DNA from: Phycisphaerales bacterium | GTDB taxonomy: Bacteria > Planctomycetota > Phycisphaerae > Phycisphaerales > UBA1924 | Reading direction: 5' to 3' | Length of the DNA stretch: 13,861 bases | NCBI GenBank assembly: GCA_029260335.1 | Contig: JAJDDL010000418.1 | Coordinates: 1-13,861 of the forward strand | Part shown: in pieces, positions 1 to 6,863 of the stretch | Numbering within the stretch: the stretch's first letter is position 1 | Layout of the letters: each line of letters opens with the position of its first letter | Translations under genes and position numbers: made by a program | Notes under the pieces: generated by a model | Database searches by the model: none | What the model was told of the DNA's origin: nothing | The model's input: the letters and a program-made list of their open reading frames with translations, nothing else

Positions 1-106
1 CACCCTCGGGCATGTAGGTCTCCTGGTCCCACCCGGCGAGGCGGGCGACGGACTCGAAGTTCTCGGTTTTGCGGGCGTAGTTGGCGAGGTTCTGATACGC
101 GGTCAT
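1..106 (-). CDS. M32-family metallocarboxypeptidase, N-terminal fragment
   Basis: This is the first 35 codons of a gene that continues off the left edge. It starts at an ATG at 106-104 and is open to base 1. The visible residues include WDQETYMP (residues 26-33), which with the preceding helix matches the N-terminus of M32 (Taq-type, thermostable carboxypeptidase 1) enzymes. These are cytoplasmic zinc carboxypeptidases that remove C-terminal amino acids. The HEXXH zinc site lies outside the window, so catalytic competence cannot be judged. The gene lies 76 bases downstream of the ABC permease on the same strand, so co-transcription is possible. A short CACAGAG direct repeat sits in that gap. 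No convincing Shine-Dalgarno sequence precedes the ATG. The family call comes from the short conserved motif alone. Confidence 0.72.
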   Translation of the reverse strand, partial: MTAYQNLANYARKTENFESVARLAGWDQETYMPEG

Positions 107-128
107 GCGAGGCTCCAAGGGGGTTTAC

Positions 129-146
129 CACAGAGGGCACAGAGAG
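129..146. repeat. Two tandem 9-bp CACAGAG repeats
   Basis: CACAGAGGG (129-137) is followed directly by CACAGAGAG (138-146), in the 76-base gap between the ABC permease stop and the M32 peptidase start. ACCACAGAGG-type tandem units are, from memory, a recurrent dispersed intergenic element in many environmental genomes. That wider link is recollection and was not searched. Only two units are present here. Confidence 0.5.
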
Positions 147-182
147 AAAGGCCTAGTTGGAGGGAGAGGGTACCGGCTGGAA

Positions 183-1232
183 TCACTCCCAGCGGAAGAT
201 TTTGAGCGCCACGACAAAGCACAAGACCGCCCAAAATGCCATGACGAGTAGCTCCGGGCCCTGGGTAAGGAGCGATTCACCATCGAGCATGATTGCGCGC
301 AATGCATCGTTGACCGCGGTCAACGGCAGAAGCTTCAAGATGGGATGCAGCCACTCGGGGAAGCGCTCGTAGCCGAAGAACACGCCCGAGGCGAGCCACA
401 TGGGCATCATGACAAGGTTCATGATGCCCGAGACGCCTTCGATTGTGCGCGCTCGTGAGGCGACGAGGATGCCCATGCCGCTGAAGAGCATGGCGCCGAG
501 CAGGCTGATGACTGCAAACGAAGCAATGTCGCCTCGCAACGGCACGCCCAGGATGAGAACGCCGAAGGTCGTGAGCAGGCCCATCTCGAGCGCCAGGAAG
601 ACCAAACGCGAGTTGATGAACCCGAGCATGAACGAACTCTTGCGCATGGGCGTGACGAGCAATCGTCGGAGGAACTTCTTGCGCCGGATGTCTGCGATGG
701 CAAAGCCGACGCCCCACATGCCCGTGCCCATGAGGTTCATGCCGATGAGCCCCGGGAACAGGAAGTCGACGTAGCGCGAGCCGGTCTCGGTGAGCATCTC
801 CTCGGCGAGCGGCGGCTCGGATTCTGGATCGGCCGCGAGCGAGAGGGCACGCTGGACTCGGAGCTTGGCCGGGGTGCTCGACCCTCGGGCGTCGTCGAAC
901 GCGTATCTCGGCGGATCGTCGGCTTCTACGCCTTCCATCATCAAGCCGTCGATCGCCCCTTTGCGGAGCTTGATGAATCCCTCGTCCCAAGTCGGGAACT
1001 CTTCGATTTCAATGAGAAGATCCTCGCGCGCAGTCAGTGCCTCGACAAGCTCGGCGGGTGTTGTCTCTACAACGCCGATCTTCGACGGCTCGGGCCCGCT
1101 TGCGCGGAACGCAAAGCCGAGGACCGCCGCGAGGATGAGCGGGAACGCGAACACCCAGAAGACCGCCTCGGGCTCTCGCAGGAGGCCGAGCACGCGGATG
1201 CGGGTGAGCTCTTTGATTTCGTTGAGGTTCAT
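183..1232 (-). CDS. ABC-2 type transporter permease
   Basis: This is a 349-residue integral membrane subunit of an ABC-2 exporter. One membrane segment near the N-terminus (about residues 22-43) is followed by a soluble loop of roughly 120 residues. Five more hydrophobic segments fill the C-terminal half (about 170-349). That is the layout of ABC2_membrane_3 permeases such as the YhhJ and DrrB types. I chose the ATG at 1232 because upstream sequence in this frame is the shadow of the ATPase gene, and the protein from here begins like other permeases (MNLNEIKELTRIR). It lies 32 bases after the ATPase stop, so the two should be translated from one mRNA and form the transporter together. No Shine-Dalgarno is visible in the C-rich spacer. 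The substrate is unknown; drug, lipid or polymer export are all possible for the family. Confidence 0.9.
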   Translation of the reverse strand: MNLNEIKELTRIRVLGLLREPEAVFWVFAFPLILAAVLGFAFRASGPEPSKIGVVETTPAELVEALTAREDLLIEIEEFPTWDEGFIKLRKGAIDGLMMEGVEADDPPRYAFDDARGSSTPAKLRVQRALSLAADPESEPPLAEEMLTETGSRYVDFLFPGLIGMNLMGTGMWGVGFAIADIRRKKFLRRLLVTPMRKSSFMLGFINSRLVFLALEMGLLTTFGVLILGVPLRGDIASFAVISLLGAMLFSGMGILVASRARTIEGVSGIMNLVMMPMWLASGVFFGYERFPEWLHPILKLLPLTAVNDALRAIMLDGESLLTQGPELLVMAFWAVLCFVVALKIFRWE

Positions 1233-1264
1233 GGGGTGGGGTTTAGGGTCGGGGGTTTGGGGCG

Positions 1265-2245
1265 TTAGTCGTCGCGCAGGTTCTTGCCGGTGAGGGCGAC
1301 GAACACGTCTTCGAGGGTTGGACGGTGGGTGCGGAGGTCGTCGAGTAACAAGTCGTTCTGCTCGGCAAGGTTGAACAGGCCCGCGATAACCTGCTGGGTT
1401 TCGACGACAGTGAGGACGTGGCTTGCGCCCTCGCGCCGAACCGAGCGGACGCCTGCGAGCGCGGTGAGGTCGGTTTCTGCAAGCGTGCCCCGGTTGCCAT
1501 CGGCGAGGGTGAACTGCACGACGCTGTCTGCGCCCAGGTCGGCCTTGAGCGACGCGGGCGAGCCTTGAGCGATGACCTTGCCTCGATCGAAGATGATCAG
1601 GTTGTCTGCAAGTCGCTCGGCTTCTTCCATGTAGTGGGTGGTGAGCAGGATCGTGCCGCCGTTGGCCTTGAACGCCTCGATGACTTCCCACACGCGCCTG
1701 CGCGCCTGAGGGTCGAGCCCGGTCGTGGGTTCATCGAGGAACAGGATCTCGGGGTTGTTGAGCAGGGCGCAGCCGACGCTTAAGCGTTGGCGCTGGCCCC
1801 CCGAGAGGTTCTTTACGAAGCTCTTGCGCTTCTCGGCGAGCCCGATGATCTCGAGGACCTCTTCCAGGTCTGCGCCGTCGGTGAAAAAGCTCCGGAACAG
1901 GCGAAGAACCTCGAAAACTCTGAGCTTGTCTTGGAACTCGGCTTCCTGGAGTTGCACGCCGATGCGTTCCTGGATGCCACGGGGGTCCTGGTCCCAGGTG
2001 CGGCCGAGGACGGTGATCTCACCGGCGTCGGGCTTCTTGAGGCCTTCGAGCATCTCAATGGTGGTGGTCTTTCCCGCGCCGTTGGGGCCCAGGACACCGA
2101 CACAGGTGCCTCGGCGGACTTGAAGGTCGATGCCGTCGACGGCCGTGACGTCGGCGTATCGCTTGACCAGGCCGGTGGCGCTGACGGCGAGGTCGCCAGC
2201 GGAGTGTGAGATCGGCGGTTCGGTTGGGGCTGATGCGATAGACAT
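1265..2245 (-). CDS. ABC-2 exporter ATP-binding protein
   Basis: This is a 326-residue ATPase subunit that powers the adjacent permease. All nucleotide-binding motifs are intact: Walker A GPNGAGKTT (53-61), Q-loop glutamine near 98-100, signature LSGGQRQR (147-154), Walker B ILFLDEP (167-173) and H-loop His204. The last ~90 residues form the small C-terminal domain usual in exporter ATPases of the CcmA/DrrA/NatA type (DUF4162-like). The frame is open for 40 further codons upstream, but those overlap the end of the prenyltransferase-repeat gene. I take the ATG at 2245 (MSIASAPTEP), which leaves 41 bases after the upstream stop. The order ATPase then permease with a 32-base gap is standard for two-component exporters. 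The substrate cannot be read from sequence. Confidence 0.93.
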   Translation of the reverse strand: MSIASAPTEPPISHSAGDLAVSATGLVKRYADVTAVDGIDLQVRRGTCVGVLGPNGAGKTTTIEMLEGLKKPDAGEITVLGRTWDQDPRGIQERIGVQLQEAEFQDKLRVFEVLRLFRSFFTDGADLEEVLEIIGLAEKRKSFVKNLSGGQRQRLSVGCALLNNPEILFLDEPTTGLDPQARRRVWEVIEAFKANGGTILLTTHYMEEAERLADNLIIFDRGKVIAQGSPASLKADLGADSVVQFTLADGNRGTLAETDLTALAGVRSVRREGASHVLTVVETQQVIAGLFNLAEQNDLLLDDLRTHRPTLEDVFVALTGKNLRDD

Positions 2246-2286
2246 ACGGACGCGATGGTACGGCAGTTGGAGACTGCGTGCTTGGG

Positions 2287-3528
2287 CTAGCCGCCTTGGC
2301 CGGTCGCGTGCTGGAGCGCAATCAGCGAATAGGCCGTTATCAGAATGGGGTTGTTCTCCATCCACCGATCGTCGACGCTCTTGAAGCTGCCGTCCTCGTT
2401 CTGGAGGGTGGCGAGTTGGTCGATCAGGTCGTTGGCCCAGTCGCGGGTGCCGTCCTCGTCGTTCTTGACGGCCGCAGGATCCAACTCGATCTCGATGATG
2501 TCATCGCCGAGGGTGGAAAGGGCGCGGGCAAAGGTCAGGTAGTAGTAATACAAACCGTTGTTGCCGATGCCCGGGTTCTCTTCGAGCGTGTAGTTGGCCT
2601 TGATCCAGTCATGCGCGGCTTTCACGCGCGGGTCGTCACGATCGAGGTTGGCATACAGGTAACTCTTGAACCCGGCGTAGGACATGCTGCCGTAAGCGCG
2701 GAGACGGCTGACATTCTTGCCATCACCGGTGGTCTCGGTGATCATGCCGGCCTTGGACTCGCCTATCCCGATGCGCACCGAGTCTGGCCCTGTCGCGTAG
2801 ATAAAACCGCCTTGGGACGAGCCGTCGGCGTAGGGCATGTCGTTGGTCGCATCGAGCATCTGGGTGCGCTCGAGGAACTTCACGGCGCGCTGGAATGCTT
2901 CGTGGTCCGCGTCGAGGCCCGAGTCGTGCAGGGCTTGGAGCATGAGGTTGAGGTTGGAGTTGTCGGGGCGGCCGTGCTGGCCGTAGCCGATGCCGCCGTA
3001 AAACGGGTGTTGAGCAGTGACGCGTTGGGTGGAAGAGCCAGCCTCGCCTGAGGTGCTTGCGTCTTCGCTGTATTGCAAGCCGAGCAAAAACTTCTGGGCG
3101 GCTTCGATGATCTCATAGTCCAAGGGCGACGTGCCCTGATCGCCCGGATCATTCGCGGCATGGGAAAGTGCCGAGAGACATATGGAAGTGTTGTAGCTCG
3201 GGAGGATGCGGTCGTAGATGCCGCCGTCGGGCTGGCGGAAGCTCAGGATGTAGCGCAGGCCTTCGAGCACATCGGGATCGCTGGCGTTGATTTCGGGATC
3301 GAGGATGAGCGCGGTGAGGACCAGGCCGCTGATGGCGGGGAAGTTGGGTCCTTGGGGATTGTGAGCCCAGGCTCCGTTTTCGCCCTGTTGGGATCGGAGG
3401 TACGTCGCGGCTTTCTCGGCCATATCGCGGGCCTGCTGGCGGTGGGCCTCGTCGATGGCGAGAGCCGGGGCGGTCACGGCGGTAAGTCCCAGGCCGGCCA
3501 GAAGGGCGATATTTGCTCTCATTCTCAT
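2287..3528 (-). CDS. Secreted prenyltransferase/squalene-oxidase-repeat protein
   Basis: This is a 413-residue exported protein. Residues 1-24 form a signal peptide (basic start, hydrophobic core, cleavage likely after PALA at 21-24). The rest is built of alpha/alpha-toroid repeats of the terpene cyclase/prenyltransferase type, with Gly-rich QW-like turns at QQGENGAW (47-54), RQPDGGIYD (98-106) and LQNEDGSF (375-382). A DRDD sequence (296-299) resembles the DxDD acid motif of squalene-hopene cyclases but is followed by P-R-V rather than T/S. A catalytic role is therefore doubtful. Planctomycetes carry many such secreted proteins of unknown function. It lies in line with the ABC exporter, 41 bases upstream of the ATPase. 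An alternative start is the ATG two codons later, and the signal peptide is unaffected by the choice. Confidence 0.85.
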   Translation of the reverse strand: MRMRANIALLAGLGLTAVTAPALAIDEAHRQQARDMAEKAATYLRSQQGENGAWAHNPQGPNFPAISGLVLTALILDPEINASDPDVLEGLRYILSFRQPDGGIYDRILPSYNTSICLSALSHAANDPGDQGTSPLDYEIIEAAQKFLLGLQYSEDASTSGEAGSSTQRVTAQHPFYGGIGYGQHGRPDNSNLNLMLQALHDSGLDADHEAFQRAVKFLERTQMLDATNDMPYADGSSQGGFIYATGPDSVRIGIGESKAGMITETTGDGKNVSRLRAYGSMSYAGFKSYLYANLDRDDPRVKAAHDWIKANYTLEENPGIGNNGLYYYYLTFARALSTLGDDIIEIELDPAAVKNDEDGTRDWANDLIDQLATLQNEDGSFKSVDDRWMENNPILITAYSLIALQHATGQGG

Positions 3529-3662
3529 GTCCGTATGCTAGCAATCGCGACGAGCCTTGAGGCAGGCCTCCGTATGGGCTTGTGCGCCGGTGTGTTCTTG
3601 GATTTGTGGGAAGTCTGCCAATGATGGGCTTCGTCTTTACAGGTTCGCTTGCCCTGCTGGCT

Positions 3663-3708
3663 TGGAGGAAGTGAATGGCTGACGTTCCTCTTCACGGTTG
3701 AACCTCCA
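3663..3708. repeat. Inverted repeats with two exclusive pairings
   Basis: In the 216-base gap between rsmE and the prenyltransferase-repeat gene, TGGAGG (3663-3668) pairs with CCTCCA (3703-3708), and inside it GTGAA (3671-3675) pairs with TTCAC (3691-3695). Alternatively GAGGAA (3665-3670) pairs with TTCCTC (3685-3690), which excludes the first pairing. No T-run follows on either strand, so this does not look like an intrinsic terminator. The arms are short and could arise by chance. Confidence 0.35.
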
Positions 3709-3724
3709 GTTGTTGCGCAACAAC
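3709..3724. repeat. Perfect 16-bp palindrome, possible operator
   Basis: GTTGTTGCGCAACAAC is a perfect palindrome 20 bases past the rsmE stop and 180 bases before the prenyltransferase-repeat start. As RNA it would give a 6-bp stem with a GCGC loop and no U-tract, so it fits a dimeric protein-binding site better than a terminator. No known regulator consensus was recognised. Confidence 0.45.
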
Positions 3725-3760
3725 GCGAGCTAAGGTGACGCGAGCTAGAGTGACGCGAGC
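3725..3760. repeat. 15-bp tandem repeat spanning the rsmE stop
   Basis: The units are GCGAGCTAAGGTGAC (3725-3739) and GCGAGCTAGAGTGAC (3740-3754), followed by a partial unit GCGAGC (3755-3760). The two full units differ at two positions. The repeat includes the rsmE stop codon (3745-3747) and, because 15 is a multiple of three, repeats it in frame at 3730-3732. The last unit overlaps an inverted repeat GTGACGC (3750-3756)/GCGTCAC (3759-3765). Confidence 0.6.
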
Positions 3761-4458
3761 GTCACAGCGCTTGCGGCGCAGCACGCGGTATCGATCCGCA
3801 TCGTGAGAGGGCCAAACGTCGCGATCTCGGCGTTGGCGGCCTGTGCGGCTTGCAGTTCCTGTTCGGTGAGATCCCCCACCGGCCCCACGAGGAGCCGAAC
3901 TCGCTCGGCGGAGGTCGACCTATACGCCCCGCCGTTCTGGTGACAGACCACCACGCGGGTGCCCGGCTCGGCGCGCAGCGCGTCCTCAAACGCGATCCGC
4001 TCACCAATCTCTAGCGCCCAAGCTCTGCCGCACTGCTTGGACGCCTCGACCGCGGTACGCCGAATGCGATCCAGCTTGTGTGCTCGGGGTTCGACCTCGC
4101 TTCGTGCACAAGCCAGGGGAGACCACCGAGCGACGCCGAGCTGGCTCAACTGATCGATCATGCGCACGAGGTCGTTGCCCTTGGGAGGCTCAGAGAGAAC
4201 CTCGACGTGCGGCGTGATCGGCGGGACTCGCCTAACGCGTTCGGGCACAACTTCCATGCGCCACCCTTCGCGTTTGCCGAGTTTCTCGCATTTCAAGATG
4301 CGGCATGAGGCGATGCCGCCTGCACCGTCGAGGACTTCGACGGCGTCGCCTACATCAAGCCGCATGACGCGTTTGGCGTGATGGGCCTCATCCCCTTCGA
4401 CGGAAATGGATTCGTGCTCGACGAGGCTTGCTCCTGGGATTGCGATGCGATGTGTCAC
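3745..4458 (-). CDS. rsmE: 16S rRNA (uracil-1498-N3)-methyltransferase RsmE
   Basis: This is a 237-residue SPOUT methyltransferase, close to the usual ~240. In E. coli RsmE methylates N3 of U1498 in 16S rRNA using S-adenosylmethionine. The N-terminal PUA-like barrel contains HHAKRVMRL (26-34). The knot domain has PPKGNDLVRM (91-100), EASKQCGR (138-145), the SAM loop VGPVGDLTEQEL (191-202) and FGPLTMRIDTACCAA (215-229). The last two deviate from the usual GPEGG and LGxRILRxETA consensus. The start is GTG at 4458-4456: an in-frame TGA lies 9 bases upstream, and the first internal ATG would remove the N-terminal barrel motif. A GGGAGG lies 12 bases upstream. It is divergent from the acidic membrane-protein gene. 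Confidence 0.9.
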   Translation of the reverse strand: MTHRIAIPGASLVEHESISVEGDEAHHAKRVMRLDVGDAVEVLDGAGGIASCRILKCEKLGKREGWRMEVVPERVRRVPPITPHVEVLSEPPKGNDLVRMIDQLSQLGVARWSPLACARSEVEPRAHKLDRIRRTAVEASKQCGRAWALEIGERIAFEDALRAEPGTRVVVCHQNGGAYRSTSAERVRLLVGPVGDLTEQELQAAQAANAEIATFGPLTMRIDTACCAASAVTLASL

Positions 4459-4579
4459 GGCGGATCATTGCCTCCCATGAGCGGCTTGGAAGATCGTCGG
4501 TTTGTGCGGCCTGGGCCAAGCCGTTATGGGTCGTCGTGGCTTGAGTCGTCATTTGGACGGGTCGATATCCAAAGCGACT

Positions 4580-5692
4580 ATGTCTGGCGAAGATCCAACA
4601 AACGAGTTACTGAGCGACGAGGATATCGCCGCGGCGCAGGGTGCGGACGCGGAGCCGACGGAGGCTTCACCCGCGGGCCAAGACGCGAGCGAAGTCGGCG
4701 AGGCCGCGATCGGGGACATCTCGTCGCTCGATGAGCAGCTCGCGGCTCTGGCGGACGATCTGATCGCGGGCGACCTGGAGGATGGCGAAGGCACGGTCGT
4801 GGGTTCGGAGGTTGCCGCCTCGCCGAGTGCGGAGCCGAGCACGGAGGAGAGTGCAGAGCCGAGCGCCGAACAGAGCGCCGGGGCGAGTGTCGAGACCAGC
4901 GAGCCACCGACGCCTAAGGCCGTGTCAGACGCAAATCCTGAGGTCGTGGACGATCCGACGCAGGAGGTTGCGCCAGAGGCACCATCTGCGATCGTGGACG
5001 AACCGACTCTGCAAGCGGTAGTTGAGGCGGTTGGAACACCGAATCCGAGCGAAGCAGTCGAGCCCGCGAGCGAGGAGTCGGTCGAGCAGGCGGTCGTTGA
5101 GGATGAAAGCGACCTGCTCGAACAAGGGTTCGTGGATCCCGATGAGATCGAGGCAGCGCAGGGAGCCGAGACTGCAGAGCCTGAACCATCGGCGCCGCCG
5201 ACCGAAGACAGTGCACCCAAGGCGACTGAGGAAGCCAAAGGCGCAGAGAGCCCTGTGATTGTCGAATCTGCTGAGGCCGAATCCCAGGCCGATACGGCTG
5301 CCGACGCCGTGAATGAGACCGAGGCGGTCACGGCCACCGATGCAACTGCCGGGGCACAGACTGATGAAGTCTCTGAGGATGCTCCGGAGATCGCCAAGTC
5401 TGCGAAATCAAAGCCAGGCCCACTGGATCGGGTCCGGGCGATCGCAGGTCGCGTTGCTGTGATGGCCAAGCCGATCGTGCTCAAGGGCTTGGTGGCACTC
5501 TCATCGCCTCTGCAAGGACATTCTCCGGTCCTGCGCAAAGTCGTGGGCCTTGTTGCGATCTGGACCACGGTGCTCGCGGCGATGATGGTCTACAAAGTCC
5601 TGACCAGATCCGCGAACACGCCGCAGGTCTCGGAGGATCCGACGGAACTGACAAGCGACCCCGAGCCCAAGCCCGCTGTGGTTGACGACTAG
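4580..5692 (+). CDS. Acidic Ala/Glu/Pro-rich single-span membrane protein, unknown function
   Basis: This is a 370-residue protein I do not recognise. Residues 1-270 are low-complexity and strongly acidic (Glu, Asp, Ala, Ser, Pro, Val) and probably disordered. Residues 272-320 turn basic. One membrane helix follows (about 321-341), then an acidic tail of ~29 residues. There is no cysteine. A short motif occurs twice: SDEDIAAAQGA (12-22) and DPDEIEAAQGA (186-196). Another conserved-looking patch is DEQLAALADDLIAGDLED (51-68). With no signal peptide and a basic flank before the helix, the long acidic region is probably cytoplasmic. I chose the ATG at 4580; the 26 open codons upstream are compositionally different. 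The stop lies 8 bases before pfkA, so the two are probably co-transcribed and perhaps translationally coupled. Confidence 0.75.
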   Translation: MSGEDPTNELLSDEDIAAAQGADAEPTEASPAGQDASEVGEAAIGDISSLDEQLAALADDLIAGDLEDGEGTVVGSEVAASPSAEPSTEESAEPSAEQSAGASVETSEPPTPKAVSDANPEVVDDPTQEVAPEAPSAIVDEPTLQAVVEAVGTPNPSEAVEPASEESVEQAVVEDESDLLEQGFVDPDEIEAAQGAETAEPEPSAPPTEDSAPKATEEAKGAESPVIVESAEAESQADTAADAVNETEAVTATDATAGAQTDEVSEDAPEIAKSAKSKPGPLDRVRAIAGRVAVMAKPIVLKGLVALSSPLQGHSPVLRKVVGLVAIWTTVLAAMMVYKVLTRSANTPQVSEDPTELTSDPEPKPAVVDD

Positions 5693-5700
5693 GATGCGCG

Positions 5701-6798
5701 ATGGACAAACCCACTCGACGGATCGGTGTGCTGACCGGCGGGGGCGACTGTCCCGGGCTGAACGCGGTCATCCGCGCGGTCACCAAAGACGCGATCCATC
5801 ACGGCATGGATGTCCTGGGAATTGAGGATGGCTTTCTCGGCCTGATCGAAGATCGCATCCGCCCGCTCGAGGAACGCGACGTTTCCAACATCCTCACCAC
5901 GGGCGGCACGATCCTCGGTTCTTCCAACAAAGCCAATCCCGCGAACATGGCCGTCGGACGCGACACAAACGGCAATGTCGTGCACAAGGATCTGACCGAG
6001 GCGTGCCTGATCACGCTCGAGAGTCACGGGATCGACACGCTGGTGGTAATCGGCGGCGATGGAACGATGACGTGTGCCGCGCCGTTTGTCGAACGCGGAA
6101 TCCGAGCGGTGGGCGTGCCCAAGACGATCGACAACGACCTGTGGGGCACGGACATGACCTTCGGGCACATGACCGCCGTGGAGATCGCGACCGAGGCGTT
6201 GGATCGCGTGCACACGACCGCTGCGAGCCATCATCGGGCGATGGTGGTCGAGGTGATGGGACGCAACGCCGGGTGGATCGCGCTCAGCGCCGGAGTGGCA
6301 TCCGGCTCGGACGTGATCTTGCTCCCCGAAATGCCGTTTGATATCGATGCGGTGTGCGAGCACGTGGCGCAACGCTCAACGAAGGGCAAGCGATTTACGA
6401 TCGTCTGCTGCTCGGAGGGTGCGTATCCCAAGGGGGGCGCGCAGATCGTCGAGCGGACCGATCCAACAAGCCCCGATCCGATTCGGCTCGGCGGCATTGC
6501 CAAGTGGGTCAGCGGCCAGATCGAAGATATGACCGGCGTCGAGAGTCGCCACGTCGTGCTTGGGCATGTACAAAGAGGCGGAACTCCCTGCGCGTTCGAT
6601 CGCATGCTCGCGACGCTCTTTGGCGATGCCGCGATGGAGTTGATTCTCCAACAGAAATACTCGCGGCTTGTCGCGTGGCAGGGAGGTCGGATTACCGACG
6701 TCCCCATGCTTGAGGCGGCGGACAAGCAGCGGTTGGTGCCACCGGATGAACCGCTGATCGCAGCCGCCAGAAGCGTCAGCACCTGTTTCGGTGATTAG
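5701..6798 (+). CDS. pfkA: 6-phosphofructokinase
   Basis: This is a 365-residue phosphofructokinase that phosphorylates fructose 6-phosphate to fructose 1,6-bisphosphate, the committed step of glycolysis. Visible motifs are the N-terminal GVLTGGGDCPGLNAVI loop, GGDGT (118-122), PKTIDND (140-146, Asp144 being the expected catalytic base), VMGRNAGW and HVQRGGTPCAFDR. Gly121 sits at the E. coli Gly104 position, which favours ATP as phosphoryl donor. Lys141 replaces E. coli Gly124 and is the residue typical of pyrophosphate-dependent enzymes. This Gly/Lys pair is known from actinobacterial ATP-PFKs. The length is somewhat above the ~320 residues of the E. coli enzyme. The ATG at 5701 lies 8 bases after the acidic membrane-protein stop, with no clear Shine-Dalgarno, so coupled translation is plausible. 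The phosphoryl donor remains uncertain. Confidence 0.96.
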   Translation: MDKPTRRIGVLTGGGDCPGLNAVIRAVTKDAIHHGMDVLGIEDGFLGLIEDRIRPLEERDVSNILTTGGTILGSSNKANPANMAVGRDTNGNVVHKDLTEACLITLESHGIDTLVVIGGDGTMTCAAPFVERGIRAVGVPKTIDNDLWGTDMTFGHMTAVEIATEALDRVHTTAASHHRAMVVEVMGRNAGWIALSAGVASGSDVILLPEMPFDIDAVCEHVAQRSTKGKRFTIVCCSEGAYPKGGAQIVERTDPTSPDPIRLGGIAKWVSGQIEDMTGVESRHVVLGHVQRGGTPCAFDRMLATLFGDAAMELILQQKYSRLVAWQGGRITDVPMLEAADKQRLVPPDEPLIAAARSVSTCFGD

Positions 6799-6863
6799 AT
6801 CAAGTTGCTGATTTCGGATTGCGTGTTAGGCCAACCGCCCAGGGCGAAGTACACTTGCAGCCC

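Noticed and set aside
1233..1691. An upstream extension of the ABC permease frame to 1691
   Set aside because: It overlaps the conserved ATPase sequence and encodes Arg/Pro-rich shadow sequence. The permease family start is at 1232.
296..4458. The DRDD sequence of the prenyltransferase-repeat protein (residues 296-299) as a cyclase active site
   Set aside because: The residue after DxDD is Pro instead of Thr/Ser, and it lies in a turn typical of the planctomycete repeat family, so no squalene cyclase activity is claimed.
4455..4478. A 7-codon leader ORF before rsmE whose TGA overlaps the rsmE GTG start
   Set aside because: The arrangement is neat (GTGA overlap), but such a short frame is expected by chance. 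No Shine-Dalgarno sits upstream of its ATG, as the GGGAGG lies inside it.
4502..4530. A possible promoter TTGTGC, 17-base spacer, TATGGG upstream of the acidic-protein gene
   Set aside because: Each hexamer matches the sigma-70 consensus at only three of six positions, and planctomycete promoters are poorly defined, so this is not better than chance.
4549..5568. A 339-codon open frame on the minus strand opposite the acidic membrane-protein gene
   Set aside because: Its Ser/Ala/Thr-rich product is the complement of Glu/Ala/Ser codons of the sense gene. It has no recognisable domain, and the sense frame has a membrane helix and tight linkage to pfkA.
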